Virus record (IMG/VR): IMGVR_UViG_3300042483_000676
Span: 1 to 32,322 of that record
DNA from: a virus
Length of the DNA: 32,322 bases
Direction: 5' to 3' (one strand)
The notes below the pieces were generated by a model that was given only the letters and a program-made list of their open reading frames with translations, ran no database searches and was not told the origin of the DNA. Position numbers and translations under genes: made by a program. Each line of letters opens with the position of its first letter. The first letter of the stretch is position 1. Below, in pieces: positions 29,652-32,322 of the stretch.

Positions 29652-29882
29652 TTATTTTATGATTTCGGTATTATATTTACGAATTTGTTCTAACGAATCA
29701 AGTTTGTCTTTTGCATTTGCATATTTTTCAACCAATTTATCCATCTCTTCAAGGTGTTGTGGGTGTTCACCGATTCCAACAGCCGAAGTTAAATAAATCA
29801 ATAATGTTGCTTCAGCTTCCGCCATTTCACTTTGGTATTTTAAGGACAATGCCTCATACATTTTTTCTGCTATTTTGCTCAT
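29652..29882 (-). CDS. Small helical protein between gp32 and uvsX
   Basis: A 76-residue, highly charged protein, predicted almost wholly helical: a first helix (IAEKMYEALSLKYQSEMAEAEATLLIYL), a GIGEHP turn at ~35-40, then a second helix (LEEMDKLVEKYANAKDKLDSLEQI). It looks like a helical hairpin or a coiled coil. No known family is recognised. It starts 24 bases after the gp32 terminator stem-loop and ends 1 base before uvsX, so it is almost certainly made together with UvsX. A recombination-mediator role like UvsY is conceivable but T4 UvsY is about twice as long and no similarity is visible. Confidence 0.75.
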   Translation of the reverse strand: MSKIAEKMYEALSLKYQSEMAEAEATLLIYLTSAVGIGEHPQHLEEMDKLVEKYANAKDKLDSLEQIRKYNTEIIK

Positions 29883-29905
29883 TTGTTTTTTTTAAAAATA
29901 TAGAT

Positions 29906-29935
29906 AAAAAAACGGGAACAATAAACTGCTCCCGT
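29906..29935 (-). terminator. Hairpin terminator directly after gp32
   Basis: On the minus strand ACGGGAGCA, loop GTTTAT, TGTTCCCGT forms a 9-bp stem with one G-U pair, then seven T. It lies 18 bases after the gp32 stop. Genes downstream in the same operon have no other clear promoter here, so partial readthrough is the simplest explanation. Confidence 0.85.
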
Positions 29936-29953
29936 CATACTTTTTTCTAAAAA

Positions 29954-30817
29954 TTAGAATGGTAATTCTTCGTCAATCTGATCATTAGATTGAGGATCTG
30001 CCACTTCATCAATTGATTTTGACTTTGATCCTCCCATAGAAACTTCCGCAGTTTCGTTGTTCGAATAAGCGTAACCACCTTTCTCAGAGTCCCAACGTGG
30101 AGTTTCTCCTCGAGCAATTGCTTCAAGATATTCTACAGGTTTTTTGGAATATACATCCTCCCAAGTCATTTCATTACCAACCCATTCAGACATTTCATTT
30201 TCATTTTCTGAAATTGGTGCTGGATCATCATACATAACTGTTTGAATAACAGTATACATCGCTCCTTTACCTGTTTTAGCCTTTGTCAACTCAAGGATTA
30301 AATCACGTCCTGTGTCAGTATCAGTAATATCACCTTTAGCCTTCCAAATAGGAATGATTTTATCCAAAATACCTTCTTGCTTGTAGTTGTGTTTAAATCT
30401 CCAAAATTTAACACCATCTTGTTCGTTATCTCGGTCAATAACTTTAACGATATAAAATTTACGAGCTTTGTATTGAGTCGCCAATTGTTTATCGGATTCT
30501 TTGCCCGTAGACATTAACTCTTCGTATACCTCATTTAGGGGAGAACGCTCATTGTTATTCTTTGAGGGATCGTAAAATTTTTGCCATTTACCGTCCACTT
30601 GAATCTCGTGGAACCATACTTCTTTGAACGGTGAAGATCCGTCTATTGTAGGAAGAATACGGATTCGTCTCTGTCCTTGTTTTTCATTATCTTTCAAAAG
30701 TGCCGCGAAATATTTTTTCATTCGGTCTTCTGAAGACATTTTAGAACCGCTAGCCGCGCTGTTCTGTGTTGATTTTTCGTACTGTGATAATACAGCATCT
30801 AATGAAGTTGTCGCCAT
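29954..30817 (-). CDS. 32: Single-stranded DNA-binding protein, T4 gp32-like
   Basis: A 287-residue protein with the gp32 layout: a basic/Ser-rich N-terminal arm (~1-35), core with QGQRRIRILPTIDG, WFHEIQVDGKWQKFYDP and KFYIVKVIDRD strands, and an acidic tail ending in DEELPF. gp32 coats ssDNA and coordinates helicase, polymerase and UvsX; the tail recruits partners. The core zinc site of T4 gp32 (one His, three Cys) is not intact: His70 may remain, but the protein has no Cys at all, and the region that holds the three Cys in T4 reads YDPSKNNNERSPLNEVYEEL. The gene is preceded by a perfect sigma70-type promoter and followed by a terminator, matching high demand. Confidence 0.9.
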   Translation of the reverse strand: MATTSLDAVLSQYEKSTQNSAASGSKMSSEDRMKKYFAALLKDNEKQGQRRIRILPTIDGSSPFKEVWFHEIQVDGKWQKFYDPSKNNNERSPLNEVYEELMSTGKESDKQLATQYKARKFYIVKVIDRDNEQDGVKFWRFKHNYKQEGILDKIIPIWKAKGDITDTDTGRDLILELTKAKTGKGAMYTVIQTVMYDDPAPISENENEMSEWVGNEMTWEDVYSKKPVEYLEAIARGETPRWDSEKGGYAYSNNETAEVSMGGSKSKSIDEVADPQSNDQIDEELPF

Positions 30818-30848
30818 GTGTAAATAAAATTTAAAAGTTTATAGTGAA

Positions 30849-30877
30849 ATTATAATCGTATTAAATGTTATTGTCAA
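30849..30877 (-). promoter_or_regulatory. Perfect-consensus sigma70-type promoter for gp32 operon
   Basis: On the minus strand TTGACA (30872-30877) and TATAAT (30849-30854) are separated by exactly 17 bases, matching the bacterial sigma70 consensus at 12 of 12 positions. The predicted start of transcription near 30842 gives a leader of about 25 bases before the gp32 ATG. It lies 9 bases after the upstream terminator. Confidence 0.85.
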
Positions 30878-30886
30878 ATGGTATTG

Positions 30887-30916
30887 AAAAAAAAAGGTCG
30901 GAAATTCCGACCTTTT
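30887..30916 (-). terminator. Intrinsic terminator before the gp32 operon
   Basis: AAAAGGTCGG, loop AATTT, CCGACCTTTT forms a 10-bp stem (six GC-rich pairs at its heart) on the minus strand, followed by a run of T (nine from the stem end onward). It lies 4 bases after the stop of the acidic gene and isolates it from the gp32 promoter. Confidence 0.9.
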
Positions 30917-30920
30917 CTAT

Positions 30921-31580
30921 TTAAGCATTAAATCTGTTCAGTAAGATGTTATCTTCATCTTCCATAGGTTCGTTAAATGTCTGTTCTATATCTGAAGGAC
31001 TATAATTTTCAACATCGTCTTTAGTTAAAACATATTCATTCTTACCTGACGCTTCCATCTCATCTTTTTTCTCGTCAAAGAAATCCGCTAAATTTTGTTT
31101 GTATGGACCTGAATCTAAACTTCTAAGTTCCAATTTTTCTTGTGGAGTTTTTGGTCTATACTTTTCTAATTTATTTTCAATGTTATCTATCTTAGAAACA
31201 ATAGAATCCATCTCAGACAATTTTTCCTCCATCTTAGTAATTTGGTCAAATAAATTGGTAAAATATTCTTCTTGTTTATCTGACATAGTTTTTTGAGAAT
31301 CAATTAAATCTGTAATATCAATTTCTTCAGTTTCTCCTTCGCCTTCTTCACCTTCTTCAGGAATTGCTTCAACATCCACATCAGTTTCTAAATCAACAGG
31401 AGTTGCTTCTGCGGGAGCGACAGGTGGAGCCGGTACACCGCCTTCAGCAGGAAGTTCACCTGGTATTGGCGGCTCAACACCTAAATCAGTAGGTAGTGGT
31501 GGAGCTTCTTGTTCCATTACATATTTATTGATAGAATTATATCTAGCAATTTCATTTATTATCTTTTCATCTAAACTCAT
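30921..31580 (-). CDS. Acidic, proline-rich coiled-coil protein, unknown
   Basis: A 219-residue protein with no recognised family. Four parts can be seen: a short N-terminal helix (1-20), a Pro/Ala/Val-rich linker (~25-70, PAPPVAPAEATP), a strongly acidic stretch (~70-95, EEGEEGEGETEE) and a coiled coil (~100-145, FDQITKMEEKLSEMDSIVSKIDNIENKL). The C-terminal part has KNEYVLTKDDVENYSPSDIEQTF. No signal peptide or membrane helix. Low-complexity acid plus coiled coil occurs in prohead core or scaffold proteins and in virion-internal proteins; that is a guess, and nothing nearby supports it directly. It overlaps no gene; the upstream gene ends 1 base before its start. Confidence 0.75.
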   Translation of the reverse strand: MSLDEKIINEIARYNSINKYVMEQEAPPLPTDLGVEPPIPGELPAEGGVPAPPVAPAEATPVDLETDVDVEAIPEEGEEGEGETEEIDITDLIDSQKTMSDKQEEYFTNLFDQITKMEEKLSEMDSIVSKIDNIENKLEKYRPKTPQEKLELRSLDSGPYKQNLADFFDEKKDEMEASGKNEYVLTKDDVENYSPSDIEQTFNEPMEDEDNILLNRFNA

Positions 31581-31581
31581 C

Positions 31582-31806
31582 TTATCCGTTTAATAATGTT
31601 TTTATACCATGACTGGTTTCTACTTGTATTTTTTTGAATGCTCTTTTAGTATTATCCACTCTTTCGATTAGACCATCTTTCATTCTAACCGTATAACAAT
31701 CTCCGGTGTCAAGGTCACAAACTTGTTTTGTTCCATCTCCCATATCTTTTTCAGAAACTTTAGTGTTTTTTCCAAGATAATTATCTAATAATAATTTTGT
31801 ATTCAT
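31582..31806 (-). CDS. Small unknown protein
   Basis: A 74-residue protein of unknown function. A central CDLDTGDCYTVRMKDGLIERVDN segment (two Cys, then a beta hairpin) is the main feature, preceded by an N-terminal LLLDNYLGKN and followed by a basic strand (TKRAFKKIQVE). I chose ATG at 31806 because a TATTTATA motif lies 12 bases upstream, and a GTG at 31830 would put that motif inside the coding sequence. The alternative adds eight residues (MIFINKKS) and overlaps the previous stop by 4 bases. It ends 1 base before the acidic coiled-coil gene, so the two are probably co-expressed. Confidence 0.65.
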   Translation of the reverse strand: MNTKLLLDNYLGKNTKVSEKDMGDGTKQVCDLDTGDCYTVRMKDGLIERVDNTKRAFKKIQVETSHGIKTLLNG

Positions 31807-31818
31807 ACTCTTTTTATT

Positions 31819-31826
31819 TATAAATA
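31819..31826 (-). promoter_or_regulatory. TATTTATA motif before small unknown gene
   Basis: An exact TATTTATA on the coding strand, 12 bases before the ATG at 31806. It also contains TTTATAAATAAA context (A-rich downstream). Part of a recurrent pattern in this window; function unknown. Confidence 0.4.
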
Positions 31827-32322
31827 TCACTTAATCCACAAATTATCAAAAATTTTGTAGGCCACTTTGAATTCCTCAATTAATTTATCAAACTCACCTG
31901 CTCCATTTTTTTCTATTTGTACATAAACGTTTGAATCTTGGTTTACAGGATAATGTAACACATATTGTTTTGCTAAATTATTTACAACTTGTAGTTTTTC
32001 ATCATTTGGGTATTTTTCACTGAAAATCTTAGAATCTTCAATTAAAAAAGTATCGATCCCCACAACTCTATTTAATACAAAATTAACAAAGTCTATAGGT
32101 GATCTAAAACCTACAACAGGTATGTTTTTATTTACCCCTCTTGAAACACAAAAGTATTTTCTATTTATATAAGTATAAAAAGTATCACCATAAACTTCCT
32201 CTAAATTTATAGTACTAAAATTATACTCATATGCCGAAATTTTTGTTCCATTCGAGTCCCCTGAATCTACAAACACATAAGTGAATGCCATCGCCGCAAT
32301 TCTAAACGATGTAGATCCTGTC
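31827..32322 (-). CDS. Unknown protein, probably 5'-truncated by the window edge
   Basis: The frame ends with TGA at 31827-31829 and stays open to the right edge. An ATG at 32291 would give 154 residues (MAFTYVFVDSG...). However, the ten codons before it continue as TGSTSFRIAA, are not AT-rich, and carry no TATTTATA motif, which differs from other starts here, so the real start may be outside the window. The visible part is mixed alpha/beta with NIPVVGFRSPIDFVNFVLNRV, and a helix near the end (DKLIEEFKVAYKIFDNLW). No family is recognised. The T4-like layout offers no firm clue to function. Confidence 0.6.
   Translation of the reverse strand, partial: TGSTSFRIAAMAFTYVFVDSGDSNGTKISAYEYNFSTINLEEVYGDTFYTYINRKYFCVSRGVNKNIPVVGFRSPIDFVNFVLNRVVGIDTFLIEDSKIFSEKYPNDEKLQVVNNLAKQYVLHYPVNQDSNVYVQIEKNGAGEFDKLIEEFKVAYKIFDNLWIK

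Noticed and set aside
31807-31830. GTG start at 31830 for the small gene
   Set aside because: The ATG at 31806 has a TATTTATA motif upstream and a normal codon; the GTG would put this motif inside the gene.
1-32322. tRNA or other RNA genes in gaps
   Set aside because: All gaps are about 105 bases or less, AT-rich, and contain only start-proximal motifs, one promoter and hairpin terminators.

Overview
The window is about 32 kb of an AT-rich tailed-phage genome with every gene on the minus strand, read from right to left. Gene content and gene types match a T4-like contractile-tailed phage (myovirus): gp32-type ssDNA-binding protein, UvsX, RNase H/5'-3' exonuclease, gp41-type helicase, class I ribonucleotide reductase (NrdA/NrdB), gp25 and gp6. 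The accessory domains (SprB-like repeats, PKD, carboxypeptidase-regulatory-like and BspA/DUF285 repeats) are typical of Bacteroidota surface proteins, and Shine-Dalgarno sequences are mostly absent. The host is therefore probably a Bacteroidota, perhaps a flavobacterium; this is inference from domains, not proof.

Layout, in the direction of transcription. (1) 32322-30887: three genes of unknown function, one open to the window edge and one acidic, proline-rich and coiled-coil, closed by a strong intrinsic terminator. (2) 30877-22294: the replication and nucleotide operon. It opens with a perfect-consensus sigma70-type promoter and runs gp32, a small coiled gene, uvsX, rnh, an unknown gene, the gp41-type helicase, nrdB and nrdA. 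A hairpin terminator directly after gp32 probably makes gp32 more abundant than the rest, and a UUCG-loop terminator ends the operon. (3) 22235-6534: baseplate and tail genes. gp25 and gp6 are recognisable. They are followed by a 1875-residue protein with a long hydrophobic stretch, three unknown structural proteins, a 301-residue protein and a 995-residue protein with a P2 gpI-like segment. Four junctions are TAATG stop/start overlaps, suggesting translational coupling. (4) 6534-1: host-contact proteins: an 1100-residue SprB/PKD/DUF285 adhesin, a small SprB-like protein, a proline-free collagen-like fibre, a glycosyltransferase-like protein and a further SprB-like protein running off the left edge.

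Genes are tightly packed and no gap exceeds about 105 bases. I saw no tRNA, rRNA, CRISPR array, insertion sequence, integrase or reverse transcriptase. A TATTTATA-like motif recurs just upstream of start codons and is the best candidate for a phage-specific expression signal. The most unusual content is the adhesion cassette at the left and the giant baseplate-region protein with membrane-like segments.
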